This document shows, in pieces, positions 8,939 to 16,389 of a stretch of DNA of 64,000 nt. The number at the start of each line of letters is the position of its first letter. The first letter of the stretch is position 1. Below the pieces are notes generated by a model that was given only the letters and a program-made list of their open reading frames with translations, made no database searches and was not told where the DNA came from. The stretch spans positions 1 to 64,000 of the forward strand of contig NZ_CAAHFB010000002.1 of NCBI RefSeq assembly GCF_900880625.1, read 5' to 3'. Position numbers and translations under genes: made by a program. This DNA comes from Halorhabdus rudnickae (GTDB lineage: Archaea; Halobacteriota; Halobacteria; Halobacteriales; Haloarculaceae).

Positions 8939-9331
8939 ATGGAGTACAACCTGCAATCCGGGTCGCACACGGTCTACGCGCTCCAATATCATTTTGTGAC
9001 CGTCACGAAGTACCGCGCTGACATTCTCACCGATGAGCGACTGGAGCGCGTGGCTGAAGTCGCCCACGAGATTGCAGAGGACTTCGAGGCCGACATTCAG
9101 AGCGTGGACGGTGGTACCGACCACGTTCACATCCTGTTTCGGACCAAACCAACCACCACCCTCACGAAGTTCATCAACTCCCTGAAAGGCGTCACTTCGC
9201 GCCGGATTCGGACGGAATACCCCGAGGTGAAAGACCGCCTCGAAGATGCTTTCTGGCAACCGGGGTATTTCCTCGCCACGACCGGGCAGGTCAGCATTGA
9301 CGTGTTGATGGATTACGTGGAAAAGCAGTAG
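8939..9331 (+). CDS. tnpA: IS200/IS605 transposase TnpA (HUH/Y1)
   Basis: 130 residues, the normal size. The metal-binding HUH motif is DHVHILF and the catalytic Tyr is in the C-terminal helix (MDYVEKQ). The enzyme moves single-stranded DNA by cutting and joining next to the end hairpins. One base separates its stop from the tnpB start. No frameshift or stop is seen, so the element may be active. Confidence 0.93.
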   Translation: MEYNLQSGSHTVYALQYHFVTVTKYRADILTDERLERVAEVAHEIAEDFEADIQSVDGGTDHVHILFRTKPTTTLTKFINSLKGVTSRRIRTEYPEVKDRLEDAFWQPGYFLATTGQVSIDVLMDYVEKQ

Positions 9332-9332
9332 C

Positions 9333-10595
9333 ATGACCACAACAACTACGAAAACGCTGGAGGCCACGCTCGCCCCACCGACAGCCCACAAAGAGCGCAA
9401 ACTGTGTGACTTGCTCGACACCTACCGGGCAGGACTCCACGAAGCGTTCGAGGCTGGGTGCGAGACCATGACCGCCACCAGCGAGGTGGTGACGCCCTAC
9501 GACTTGCCGTATCAGGCGAAAGCGGCGCTGTGCAACTACGTTCCCCAACTACACGGCACCTACGACGCACAGGAGTTGGACGACGACCATCCGGTTCGAC
9601 TTACCAACCAAGCCGCCGAGTTCGACCACTCGCCCGAACGCGACTATGAGTTTACGTGGTGGGTGCCACAGCCCGGTCGGGGAACGAACTTCTGGGTACC
9701 ACTCCGTATCAACCCTGCCCAAGAGGAGTTGTGGCACGCCCTCGTTGGCGAGGAGAGTGAGGCGTCGGCGGGACAACTCCGCCTGCAACGCCACCGCACG
9801 TCGTGGAGACTCCACGTCACCGTCGAGTATCCGGTCGAAGAACCAGACTACGAATCCGCCGACGACGATGTAACACCAGTCGGCTTCGACATTGGCGAAG
9901 CACACCTGTTGGCGGGCTGTGCCTGCGAGCAGGGTACTCCGACCGACCCGCTGCTCATCACCGGTGGGCGCGCTCGTCACCTTCGCAAGGAAATGTTCAT
10001 GACGCTCAAGCGACTCCAAGAGCGTGATGCCGCCGAGTGGCGGATTGACGAGCGATTCGACCACTACCAGAACGCACTCACTGACATCATCGAGAAGGCG
10101 TCTCGGCGGGCCGTCGAGTACGCCTGCCGGTTCGAGAAGCCAGTCCTCGTGCTGGAAGACCTCTCGGACATCCGCGACGAGATCGATTACGGCGAGTGGA
10201 TGAACCGACGCCTCCACGCATGGGCGTTCGCTCGGCTTCAACAACGCATCGAGGACAAAGCGCGAGAGGCTGGACTTCCGGTCAGATACGTCGAACCATC
10301 CTACACGAGCCAGACGTGTCACGAGTGCGGCCACGTCGGATATCGGAACGGCGACGAGTTCCGGTGTACGAACGAGGAGTGCTGGGTATCGGAGTATCAC
10401 GCAGACATCAACGCCGCGGTCAACATCGCTGACCGCCAGGACCCGTGGGGTGAGAGCCTGCCGCTGAAACCGGCGGGCGATGACATCTCACGGGATGGGA
10501 GTGCCTGTGACAGCACCGCGACCCCCACCGAGCAGAGCCACCCACGGCAGATGACGCTCGGAGAGGCCGGGTCGGAACCCTCTGCCGGTAGTTAG
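9333..10595 (+). CDS. tnpB: TnpB, RNA-guided RuvC nuclease of the insertion sequence
   Basis: 420 residues with an N-terminal recognition region and a split RuvC domain: Asp in GFDIGEAH, Glu in LVLEDLSDI and Asp in HADINAAVN. A zinc finger (CHECGHVGYRNGDEFRCTNEEC region) lies between the last two motifs. All three catalytic acids are present, so the protein looks active. In this family TnpB cuts DNA at sites matched by a guide RNA from the element's right end, which favours element retention. Confidence 0.93.
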   Translation: MTTTTTKTLEATLAPPTAHKERKLCDLLDTYRAGLHEAFEAGCETMTATSEVVTPYDLPYQAKAALCNYVPQLHGTYDAQELDDDHPVRLTNQAAEFDHSPERDYEFTWWVPQPGRGTNFWVPLRINPAQEELWHALVGEESEASAGQLRLQRHRTSWRLHVTVEYPVEEPDYESADDDVTPVGFDIGEAHLLAGCACEQGTPTDPLLITGGRARHLRKEMFMTLKRLQERDAAEWRIDERFDHYQNALTDIIEKASRRAVEYACRFEKPVLVLEDLSDIRDEIDYGEWMNRRLHAWAFARLQQRIEDKAREAGLPVRYVEPSYTSQTCHECGHVGYRNGDEFRCTNEECWVSEYHADINAAVNIADRQDPWGESLPLKPAGDDISRDGSACDSTATPTEQSHPRQMTLGEAGSEPSAGS

Positions 10596-10640
10596 CCGGT
10601 ATTCCCATGCAGGGAAGCCGCGCCCTTTAGGGCGCGGAGG
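10480..10640 (+). ncRNA. Probable right-end guide RNA (omega/reRNA) overlapping the tnpB 3' end
   Basis: In this transposon class the guide RNA is read in the sense direction from the 3' end of tnpB through the right end, and sense overlapping transcripts of tnpB genes have been described in Halobacterium. Here the stretch contains the 3' end of tnpB and the perfect hairpin at 10618-10637. Boundaries are approximate and the RNA itself is inferred. Confidence 0.4.
10618..10637 (+). repeat. Right-end hairpin of the insertion sequence
   Basis: CCGCGCCC, loop TTTA, GGGCGCGG: a perfect 8-base stem 23 bases after tnpB. It is the likely right-end structure for TnpA. Confidence 0.75.
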
Positions 10641-10643
10641 ATG

Positions 10644-11066
10644 TCACGCTGGACCGGTACGAAGGTCGTGGCGAACAGCTGGATACGCGGCGACTCCCAC
10701 AATGGCGAGTGCAGTCCCGAGATTCAAGAAGACGGTCGGTCGAGTGAACCCGATACCCACCTCAAGTCCGATCCAGATGAACAGCGCAAGAGCCACGAGG
10801 AGTGCCCCGCTCCAGGCCCACCCTCTGTTCGCATAGATGCCATAGCAGACGATCGCGGGCACCACTCCGAACGCCAGCAGGAGCGCCAAGCCTGGCAGGA
10901 AAAAGTCACCAAGCGGGGTGTTCTGAAGCGGAGCAGTCGAGAGTCCAACGAGTGATCCGGACGGGGCCGCCAGTAACGCGATGCCGCCGATACAGGCGCG
11001 AACTGAAAGTTGACCGAGCAGTAGTCCCAGAAGCCAGATCGAACGAGGTCGGTCACGAATCGGCAT
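10644..11066 (-). CDS. Hypothetical four-helix membrane protein, C-terminus at the insertion-sequence edge
   Basis: 140 residues with about four membrane segments (WLLGLLLGQLSVRACIGGIALLA, FFLPGLALLLAFGVVPAIVCYGIYA, ALLVALALFIWIGLEVG and a last one near VFLNLGTALAIVGVAAYPAV). The family is not recognised. Its stop codon lies seven bases outside the right-end hairpin, so the last residues may be encoded by insertion-sequence DNA and the original tail may have been lost. Confidence 0.55.
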   Translation of the reverse strand: MPIRDRPRSIWLLGLLLGQLSVRACIGGIALLAAPSGSLVGLSTAPLQNTPLGDFFLPGLALLLAFGVVPAIVCYGIYANRGWAWSGALLVALALFIWIGLEVGIGFTRPTVFLNLGTALAIVGVAAYPAVRHDLRTGPA

Positions 11067-11274
11067 CGGTCGCGATTACTGGTCATCACACTCGAAAGTT
11101 CGGGAGATCGGTTGTGGTGAGTTCGGTATGCATCTGTCCAGTCGCTATATTACAGCGCTCGGCGGGTTACTCGACGGTGATCGTGTTTCTCATCCCTCAG
11201 CAAGACGTTATGGGGAGGATCCCGTTGGTATTGCTAACGTGACCTGGGAGACCGGGCACACAGGAGATACACAA

Positions 11275-11706
11275 ATGGTCGAAATCACGCTGCTCGGCGG
11301 GCTCGTCGGTGGATTGATCGCGACGGTCGTCATGACCGTCTTCATGATGACGCTTGGGGACGACTCCCCGCCGCCCACGGCGCTATTCTGGTCGAAATAC
11401 GTGGGCAACGAGGGTCCTGAATCGTACATGATGCAGGGGATGGTCCTGCACATGCTGTACGGCGTCGGGGCCGGTGTCGTCCTGGCTGCGCTGTTGCCGG
11501 TCGCTGGGTTCGGGGACGTGGCGCTCGTGACCGCCCTCGGTGCCGGCCTCGGCTATGGCGTCGTGCTGTTCATTGGGGCCGCGGGCTTCTGGATGAACGT
11601 CGTCCTCGCGCTGGATCCCGAACCGAAAGATGTCGGCCTTTTCCTCTTTTTCCACCTGGTCTACGGGGCCGTCCTGGGTGGCGTCCTCGGCGCGGGTGTG
11701 GTCTGA
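11275..11706 (+). CDS. Conserved haloarchaeal membrane protein (DUF6789-like, tentative)
   Basis: About 143 residues with four membrane segments and short polar loops; GLVGGLIATVVMTVFMMTLGDD opens the protein and LGGVLGAGVV closes it. The start at 11275 (MVEITLLGG) is used because the 49 residues upstream in frame are not hydrophobic or conserved-looking. No enzymatic motif is seen. It precedes a small winged-helix gene and the first desulforedoxin-like regulator on the same strand. Confidence 0.6.
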   Translation: MVEITLLGGLVGGLIATVVMTVFMMTLGDDSPPPTALFWSKYVGNEGPESYMMQGMVLHMLYGVGAGVVLAALLPVAGFGDVALVTALGAGLGYGVVLFIGAAGFWMNVVLALDPEPKDVGLFLFFHLVYGAVLGGVLGAGVV

Positions 11707-11763
11707 TCAGTTGACTGTCGCGCGTGTACCGCCCAATCCAATCGACAACAACCGACTTCTCAC

Positions 11764-12024
11764 ATGGAACACGAAAACTGCCCGGTGCTCGCTGCGGCCG
11801 TCGAACACTACGACACCACCGGCGGGCCCGTCACTCCGGCGGCGATAAGGGGCCTCCTCGAACGTGACGAGGCGGCGATCGAGACGAGATTTCGCCAGCT
11901 GGTCGACTGCGAGTTGCTTGCACCCGTCGAGAACGGGTATCGACCGACGGTGACTGGGCGGGAGTTCCTCGACTTAGATGTCGAGTGTGGACCGATCATC
12001 GTCGATACCGAGGATTCCTGCTGA
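11764..12024 (+). CDS. Small winged-helix-like protein
   Basis: 86 residues with the pattern of a winged-helix domain: PVTPAAIRGLLERDEAAIETRFRQLVDCELLAPVENGYRPTVTGREFL gives helix-turn-helix then a wing. Three Cys (positions about 6, 49 and 75) plus a C-terminal Cys could bind metal or form disulfides. It lies 61 bases upstream of the desulforedoxin-like regulator and may be co-transcribed with it. The function is unknown. Confidence 0.6.
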   Translation: MEHENCPVLAAAVEHYDTTGGPVTPAAIRGLLERDEAAIETRFRQLVDCELLAPVENGYRPTVTGREFLDLDVECGPIIVDTEDSC

Positions 12025-12085
12025 CTGGACGCGCGAAAACCCTTTAGCCAACCCCGCCGACAGTCCACTCACGCAACAACAATCA

Positions 12086-12703
12086 ATGAGCGACGAGCAA
12101 TCCGCGGACGGTCCCGCATTCCGGTCCGAGAACGGCGGGGGTGGTGACATCTCCGATCGGCCGTATGCAATATATCGCTGCACCGACTGTCGGAACATCG
12201 TCCTCTCGATGCAGGACTGTGAGGGCGGCATGACCTGTCACAACGAACCGATGGAGCGCGTCACCGAGGCAACGATGGACATCGAACCGCCGGACATCAG
12301 GGAGGTGCTTCTTGACGCCTTCGGCCTCCCGAAGGCGGGTCTGGATATCTGCCTGTGCGTGATTGGTGAGGGACCCCTCTCACCGGCCGAGGTGGCTGCC
12401 GAACTCGACTACGACGAGAGCACGATCCGGTCGTATTTGAACGAACTCGTCGATCTTGGACTGCTTGAGAAGTCACAACTCAATCGCGAGGGCGGCGGGT
12501 TCGTCTCCGTGTTCCACTCGGTCGATTTAGAGGAAATGCGCAAGGAAACGTTGACAGGATTTTACGCCTGGGCAGGTGAAGCCGCTGCGCTGATCGAGGA
12601 AGCGAACCTGACGAAGGCGGAGTATCTGGATGAGGATCACGAGGAGTCACTTGATACGATCTTCTGGGAGGAGTTCGACGGCGCTCGGGCCAACGATCCG
12701 TAA
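12086..12703 (+). CDS. Regulator with desulforedoxin-like Cys knuckle and winged helix (copy 1)
   Basis: About 205 residues. Residues 27 to 60 (YAIYRCTDCRNIVL ... TCHNEPMERV) follow the pattern of the desulforedoxin/desulfoferrodoxin N-terminal iron site, YKCxxCGxxV ... CCGEPM, with the fourth Cys replaced by His (Cys32, Cys35, Cys51, His52). A winged helix follows (about 75 to 150; AEVAAELDYDESTIRSYLNELVDLGLLEKS). A conserved CLC pair sits in its first helix. The start at 12086 (MSDEQSA) is preferred over one 36 codons upstream that overlaps the previous gene. It probably senses metal or redox state and binds DNA. Copies occur at 21988 and 37287. Confidence 0.75.
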   Translation: MSDEQSADGPAFRSENGGGGDISDRPYAIYRCTDCRNIVLSMQDCEGGMTCHNEPMERVTEATMDIEPPDIREVLLDAFGLPKAGLDICLCVIGEGPLSPAEVAAELDYDESTIRSYLNELVDLGLLEKSQLNREGGGFVSVFHSVDLEEMRKETLTGFYAWAGEAAALIEEANLTKAEYLDEDHEESLDTIFWEEFDGARANDP

Positions 12704-12882
12704 TCACTTATATAGTTACCGGAGACCTGGCGGTGAGTTACCCGTCGGAGCCATCTTTACGGAGTCCCCCGCCTTCATTCCGGTAATTCATGCGTTGTAA
12801 CCGTCACAAAACGAGGTGGCTGTGATGCGAACCGGTCGATGGCTGGGGCGGGCGGAATTCCCCGGAGTTGGCTGTTCGGAAC

Positions 12883-12996
12883 CTACTCGAACTTCTCCTC
12901 GTAGAGATCAGGATGGTTCTCCTCGGCATGTGCCTTCAATTCATCGAGGGTATCGAACGTCTCACCGCACTTGCAGGCGTGTTCGTCGTCGGACAT
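12883..12996 (-). CDS. 37-residue C2H2-type zinc-finger microprotein
   Basis: Reading the minus strand gives MSDDEHACKCGETFDTL and then a helix ending HAEENHPDLYEEKFE. The CxC plus Hx4H arrangement is a compact zinc finger; haloarchaea encode many such proteins of under 60 residues, one of which was shown to matter for biofilm and swarming in Haloferax. It lies alone between the first desulforedoxin-like regulator and a chemoreceptor gene on the other strand. Confidence 0.65.
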   Translation of the reverse strand: MSDDEHACKCGETFDTLDELKAHAEENHPDLYEEKFE

Positions 12997-13099
12997 TGCT
13001 GTTAGACGTTCTCACACGAGGTGCAAAAGTGGGACTGAGGTTCGGGTTACCCGATCCGAGTTTCATATCACTCGGCAAGATCAGGGAGCGTGATCGTCA

Positions 13100-13873
13100 A
13101 TGAGTGATCCGAAGACCTCTCCCGGATCAACCGACAACGAACCTCACGCGGGCAGCGTCGACGGTCGTCTCCCGGAACTGGCGGTCGAGCACTCTCGACT
13201 CCTGTCGGTCATCGGTTCGGAACTCAGTGAGTCCAGCGATGCCATCGAATCCCTGTCACGTGACGCCGCGGCGGCCAACGAGTCCAGCTCCGAAACGGCC
13301 GACCTGGCCGAACATGCCCAATCGTCGGCCCACGAGGCACACGCCGAGGTACGCGAGGCCCAACAAGCGGCTGCGACGGCCTGTGCGGAACTCGAGGAAC
13401 TCCGGGAGACGATGACCGAGATCGACGAGATCGTCGCGCTCATCGACGAGATCGCCGATCAGACGAACATGCTGGCGCTGAACGCCTCGATCGAGGCTGC
13501 CCGGGTGGGAGAAGCCGGCGAGGGATTCGCCGTCGTCGCCGACGAGGTCAAGAACCTTGCCGAGGAGGCACAGGAGCACGCGGCGAGCATCGACGACATC
13601 GTCACGGACGTCCGTGCGGAGACTGCCGACACCATCGAACACATCGACACCGTCGACGAGAAGACGACGAGCGCAACCGACTCGATCTCCGAGACCGTCG
13701 GCGATCTGGACGCGATCGCCAACAGTGCGGTCGAGACCTCCGAGAGCGTCGATTCGATGGCCGAAACCACCCAGACCTACGCCGACGACATCGAGGCTCT
13801 CGCGAGCAAGGTCATCGACGCCATCAGCCAGGCGAACGAACTCGCGGACGGACTCGACACTTCCACGGAGTGA
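13100..13873 (+). CDS. Soluble methyl-accepting chemotaxis-type signalling protein
   Basis: 257 residues, almost all coiled coil, with the MCP hairpin tip ([42 protein letters not shown]) that contacts CheA/CheW. No membrane segment, HAMP, PAS or other sensor domain is present; the first 40 residues are polar and disordered-looking. It is therefore a minimal cytoplasmic transducer, much shorter than the usual 450 to 800 residues. It may couple to receptor arrays through a partner, or be a shortened copy. No che gene is in view. Confidence 0.85.
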   Translation: MSDPKTSPGSTDNEPHAGSVDGRLPELAVEHSRLLSVIGSELSESSDAIESLSRDAAAANESSSETADLAEHAQSSAHEAHAEVREAQQAAATACAELEELRETMTEIDEIVALIDEIADQTNMLALNASIEAARVGEAGEGFAVVADEVKNLAEEAQEHAASIDDIVTDVRAETADTIEHIDTVDEKTTSATDSISETVGDLDAIANSAVETSESVDSMAETTQTYADDIEALASKVIDAISQANELADGLDTSTE

Positions 13874-13895
13874 GGTTGCAGTCCGCGTGGTGTCT

Positions 13896-14681
13896 TCACG
13901 CGACGCCGAGCCCACCGAGGACGAGCCGCGTGCCGATTACAGTTAGGAGTGTCAGGACCACGACTCGTCGCCCGCGTTCGTTAACGACCGTCCGCAGTCG
14001 CTTCCCGACGGCGACGCCAGCGACAGCCGGGAGGACGGCAACGAACGAGGCCACTGCGAGCCCGAGGCTGGGGTAGAGGCCGAGCGCGCCGGCCGCGCCG
14101 ATCCGAATGCCATTGAGTCCCAGAAAGACCATCGCGACGACGCCGACGAACAGGCCATGGGAGAGATTACAGCTCCGGAGATACGCCACCAACTGGACGC
14201 CGACGTTCGTCCCACCGAAGAGCAGCCCCGAAACGGCACCGACACCGAGCATGCCGGCTGTCGATTCGACGAAGCAACCCTCTTTTGCGCGGTCGAGGCC
14301 CGGGATCGGGATGATTTCCTGGGTGCTGATAACGAAGCCCAGTGAGACCATGCCGAGGCCGATCTTTAGTGGGCCTTGTGGCACGCGATCGAGGACGACG
14401 AGGCCGGCGAGCGTCCCGACCAGTGCTGCGAGCATGAGCGGCCAGAATCGGCGACCGCAGGTTCGGAGATCTTCGACCGAGAGGTCCCCGAGGAGCGAGA
14501 GATTCACGCCCAGTATCGGCGCGATCATGAACACAACGGCCGTCGTCGGATCGATGGCCGTCGCCAGCGCCATCGTCCCGACGAGGGCGAACCCGAAGCC
14601 GGCCAGGCCGTTGACGGCGCCGGCGACGACGATCACGACCGCCATGACCGCGATCAGTTCGGGCGTGAACGCCGAAAGCAC
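13896..14681 (-). CDS. TauE/SafE-family membrane permease (second copy)
   Basis: 261 residues with about eight membrane segments and the family repeat motifs (VVAGAVNGLAGFGFALVG near the N-terminus and GAVSGLLFGGTNVGVQLV in the second half). It is about 55 residues shorter than the gene at 5756 and lacks its Cys-bearing loop. It likely exports an anion such as sulfite or an organosulfonate; the substrate is unknown. It converges with the chemotaxis-type gene. Confidence 0.85.
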   Translation of the reverse strand: MLSAFTPELIAVMAVVIVVAGAVNGLAGFGFALVGTMALATAIDPTTAVVFMIAPILGVNLSLLGDLSVEDLRTCGRRFWPLMLAALVGTLAGLVVLDRVPQGPLKIGLGMVSLGFVISTQEIIPIPGLDRAKEGCFVESTAGMLGVGAVSGLLFGGTNVGVQLVAYLRSCNLSHGLFVGVVAMVFLGLNGIRIGAAGALGLYPSLGLAVASFVAVLPAVAGVAVGKRLRTVVNERGRRVVVLTLLTVIGTRLVLGGLGVA

Positions 14682-14923
14682 ACGCTCGCTACGGGGAGCT
14701 TTATCTAAACAGTGTGGTTACTCCCGTGTAATCCGGGCGTGGAGGGCGACCGTCTGCTTATCGAGAGTATCATTCGTTCATTTGTGACAGCGCCTCGCCC
14801 GGAATCTCGTCGATCGTCTCGAACCCGACGGAACGAGCAAGGCGACTTCCGTCTAACCGCGTCGTAACCCGATTTCCTGTGCCTCAAGAGGGTTGAAATA
14901 GCGGGTCACCCCACGTTGGACGT

Positions 14924-15298
14924 ATGTCCGAGACCGAGCGAGGCGACAGATGGACAGCGGAGTTCGACGATGGCGTCATCGTCTTCGAGTTCCTGCCAGG
15001 GATGGAACTGGAGACGTTCGGCGAGGAAGCCTACGAGACATACGAACGGCTACTCACAGAACACGACGCCGACGGGTTAGTGACTGTCGTCGAACTCGAC
15101 GATCCGTTTACCCCTGAAACGTTCGAAGTCTGGGAGCGGACGGCCCAACGGGCAGTCACTGGAGGGATCAGTCGCTGGGCAACTGTCGCAGACGGGATCA
15201 AAGCGCTGTCACTCCGGGGTAAGATGGACACGAGTGGCCTGGAGATCACCGTCACTGATGACCGGGCAGAAGCTATCGAATGGGCACACGAGGGTTAA
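14924..15298 (+). CDS. SpoIIAA/STAS-like small protein
   Basis: 124 residues; the layout (WTAEFDDGVIVFEFLPGMELETFGEEAYETYERLLTEHDADGLVTVVELDDPFTPETFEVWERT) resembles SpoIIAA-like STAS domains, with alternating beta strands and helices. The role is not known. Its last four bases overlap the end of the converging DUF3179 gene. The 242 bases upstream contain no gene I can support. Confidence 0.55.
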   Translation: MSETERGDRWTAEFDDGVIVFEFLPGMELETFGEEAYETYERLLTEHDADGLVTVVELDDPFTPETFEVWERTAQRAVTGGISRWATVADGIKALSLRGKMDTSGLEITVTDDRAEAIEWAHEG

Positions 15299-16236
15299 TA
15301 GAACGCGTCAGGACCGTGGTCGTCTTGCCAGGCGAACGCGAACAGTCGTCTCGTCGGGAGTCGTTGTAGTCGCCGCCCGTCAGCCGATCGGCCGGTTGCG
15401 GGATCCCACGTCGTGCCGTCGCCGGCGAGGTGATCGTCCTCCCATTCGAAGGCATGGCCCGGATCGAGGAACCCGTGGATTCCAGTCGTTTCGTCCGCGA
15501 AGACGACGATGTCCCGCCCACCGACAGTCGTCCGGACGACGCCGTCGGCCTCCTGGACGCGCGGGAGAGGAAACCCGCGTGCGTCGCTCCCAATTTCGAC
15601 ACCGAGGACGATCGTTTTCGGCGCGATGTCGTTGGTCCGATCCCACTTGCGAGACCCGTCGCCACGGTGTGCGTCCAGGCCGAACCCGTCCATCTCGAAG
15701 TACGACTCGTAGGGAGACTGATCGTACTCGATCGACGCGGGCGAATCGTCCTCACTTGCGGCTTCGCTTCGCCCACCAGGTTTCTGGAGAACGATGCCGT
15801 CTGGATAGGACACCTGGAATTGTTCCCCCGTCACCATCGGGCCCGGGCGTACCGAGAGTGACTCCCCCTCAAATCGACCGGCAATACACTCGCCGGTGGA
15901 CTGTTTCCACTCGCTGCCGGTTTCGCGGTCGTACATGACGAGATCGTCGTCGGCGAGCTTTCCGGACACGCCGAACTCCAGCGTCCGTCCCGCGTGTTCT
16001 CGGTCAAAGACGACGGCGCTCCCACAGAGCGGACACCAGGTCACGGCGATCGGCTCACCGTCAACGACGTCGTTGACAATCTCGTGGTAGTTGAGGTACC
16101 GAATGGGGTAGGCCCGGGGTGGATCGACGTCAACAACGAGGATTCGATCGTCACTCGCGCCCACGTAGTGATCGCCGAACGTCGGCTCATCGACGCTCGG
16201 AATCGCGTCTCTCGGGACGACCTGTCGAACGTTCAT
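15295..16236 (-). CDS. DUF3179 domain protein
   Basis: 313 residues with the DUF3179 pattern: YPIRYLNYHEIVNDVVDGEPIAVTWCPLCGSAVVFDR, FGVSGKLADDDLVMYDRETGS and a C-terminal block DGTTWDPATGRSADGRRLQRLPTRRLFAFAW. The WCPLCG Cys pair is invariant in the family and may bind metal or form a disulfide. No signal peptide is seen, so this copy is probably cytoplasmic, unlike the lipoprotein copy at 34062. The family function is unknown. A relic of a third copy lies at 33176-33394. Confidence 0.85.
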   Translation of the reverse strand: MNVRQVVPRDAIPSVDEPTFGDHYVGASDDRILVVDVDPPRAYPIRYLNYHEIVNDVVDGEPIAVTWCPLCGSAVVFDREHAGRTLEFGVSGKLADDDLVMYDRETGSEWKQSTGECIAGRFEGESLSVRPGPMVTGEQFQVSYPDGIVLQKPGGRSEAASEDDSPASIEYDQSPYESYFEMDGFGLDAHRGDGSRKWDRTNDIAPKTIVLGVEIGSDARGFPLPRVQEADGVVRTTVGGRDIVVFADETTGIHGFLDPGHAFEWEDDHLAGDGTTWDPATGRSADGRRLQRLPTRRLFAFAWQDDHGPDAFY

Positions 16237-16389
16237 AACTGTCGTTACTCGCTACGAGAGGAAATTCCCGTCGCTGGATGACGAGTGACTCCTGTAGACC
16301 GAGGTTTTCGACAGACGCTTGTGGTATAGCTGAGGCGTTATTTTCTCGAATAGACAGCCGTGACCGATCCAGACGGAAGAAGCGCGGAA

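Larger units (their letters stand above)
8816..10643 (+). mobile_element. IS200/IS605-family insertion sequence with tnpA and tnpB
   Basis: Both genes are intact and in tandem. The left side carries a perfect 7-base-stem hairpin at 8816-8833 and the right side an 8-base-stem hairpin at 10618-10637, as expected for ends recognised by a Y1 transposase. The exact cleavage positions cannot be read without an empty-site comparison; the ends given are those of the visible structures. The right end abuts the last codons of a membrane-protein gene on the other strand. Confidence 0.85.

Noticed and set aside
14703-14890. Short minus-strand frame ending RLARSVGFETIDEIPGEALSQMNE
   Set aside because: The amino-acid run looks coding-like but the frame has no start, is under 40 codons, and matches no family I can name.
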